Positions 63,594-64,000 of a DNA stretch of 64,000 bases are shown here, piece after piece; within the stretch, counting starts at the first letter, position 1, and each line of letters opens with the position of its first letter. The position numbers were made by a program, and so were the translations under genes. The notes under the pieces were generated by a model. The model was not told where the DNA came from and did not search any database. It saw only the letters and a program-made list of their open reading frames with translations. This DNA comes from Tabrizicola_A sp965284335 (GTDB lineage: Bacteria > Pseudomonadota > Alphaproteobacteria > Rhodobacterales > Rhodobacteraceae), in NCBI RefSeq assembly GCF_965284335.1, contig NZ_OZ260076.1; one strand, 5' to 3'.

Positions 63594-64000
63594 AACTGAA
63601 AACCGCCCTTCTGGGCGCGGCCTGCGCCGTGGCCTTCGCGCCCGCCGCCTTTGCCGAACGTGGCGCCGATGGCCACGTCAACGTGCTGTATTGGCAGGCC
63701 CCCTCCACGCTCAACCCCTACCTGTCCTCGGGCACCAAGGATGTGGAAACCGCCTCGCTGATTCTTGAGGGTCTGGCGGGCTTTAACGAAAAGGGCGAAG
63801 TCGTCGCCCGTCTGGCCGAATCCGTCCCGACCGTGGAAAACGGCGGTGTGGCAGCGGACCTCACCTCGATCACCTGGAAATTGCAGCCCGGCCTTTTGTG
63901 GTCTGACGGCACCCCCGTGACCTCGGCCGATGCGAAATTCACTTGGGAATACTGCACCCATCCCGAAGGCGGCTGCGCTCAGGCCGCCCGCTATGAAGGC
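63590..64000 (+). CDS. Peptide ABC transporter substrate-binding protein, cut by window edge
   Basis: N-terminal 137 codons of a family 5 solute-binding protein. The signal peptide (MKLKTALLGAACAVAFAPAAFA) is followed by VNVLYWQAPSTLNPYLSSGTKD and FTWEYC. It overlaps the previous stop in an ATGA, with AGGAG 7 bases upstream. Its end and the permease genes lie beyond position 64000. An operon order with both ATPases first and the binding protein third is less usual for Dpp/Opp systems. Confidence 0.9.
   Translation, partial: MKLKTALLGAACAVAFAPAAFAERGADGHVNVLYWQAPSTLNPYLSSGTKDVETASLILEGLAGFNEKGEVVARLAESVPTVENGGVAADLTSITWKLQPGLLWSDGTPVTSADAKFTWEYCTHPEGGCAQAARYEG

Overview
The window is a 64 kb piece of chromosome from an alphaproteobacterium of the order Rhodobacterales (Rhodobacter/Paracoccus-like family). 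The support is the high GC content, the gene order (fabF-mltG, pdhA-pdhB-pdhC with a lipoyl domain on E1 beta, yfgM-like-bamB-der), and above all a complete gene transfer agent (GTA) structural cluster of the Rhodobacter capsulatus type. Both window ends cut genes: der on the left and a peptide-binding protein on the right.

Region 1 (1-9.9 kb) reads mostly leftward: the outer-membrane/translation housekeeping set yfgM-like, bamB and der; then a DUF1499 gene, agmatinase, a class III aminotransferase and an M20 amidohydrolase, which together look like polyamine/amino-acid catabolism. An RTX-repeat protein and mazG face right. Region 2 (10-18.5 kb) holds an orphan Fe(III)-binding protein, a nucleoside hydrolase, anmK, tyrS, two cyclophilins, pgk, class I aldolase and an FtsB-like protein. 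Region 3 (18.6-22.5 kb) is the pyruvate dehydrogenase operon pdhA-pdhB-pdhC, with a clear promoter overlapped by a long palindrome and a strong terminator at its end.

Region 4 (22.5-37.9 kb) is the GTA. Reading leftward from 37.7 kb: small terminase, large terminase, portal, a small head-formation protein, prohead protease, capsid, connectors, tail tube, tail chaperones, tape measure, distal tail proteins, a cell-wall peptidase and the 1296-residue baseplate/host-specificity protein, then a small DUF7742-like gene and cysE. No frame is broken. The region upstream of the first gene carries a perfect 10-10-10 inverted repeat with CtrA-like TTAA half-sites, a sigma70-like promoter and, in the leader, a strong intrinsic terminator. 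This is the most interesting regulatory signal in the window.

Region 5 (37.9-48.9 kb) has mltG and fabF leftward, then rightward a TetR regulator, a membrane-fusion protein and an RND pump under a 16-bp palindromic operator, followed by an EamA transporter, a lipid A-type acyltransferase, YaeQ and DUF1223. Region 6 (49-64 kb) has aconitase, a complete IS5-family element (841 bp, TA target, 17-bp ends, transposase split over two frames), a lipoprotein, moaA, a LysM protein, a cysteine-less rhodanese, a second M20 amidohydrolase, an Hsp70-like protein, an FAD oxidoreductase overlapping an ArgE-type deacylase, and the start of a dipeptide/oligopeptide ABC transporter operon.

No tRNA, rRNA or CRISPR array was found. 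Protein starts were moved inward from the longest frame wherever a ribosome binding site or ATGA overlap argued for it. All family names come from reading motifs and overall similarity by eye; no database search was run.
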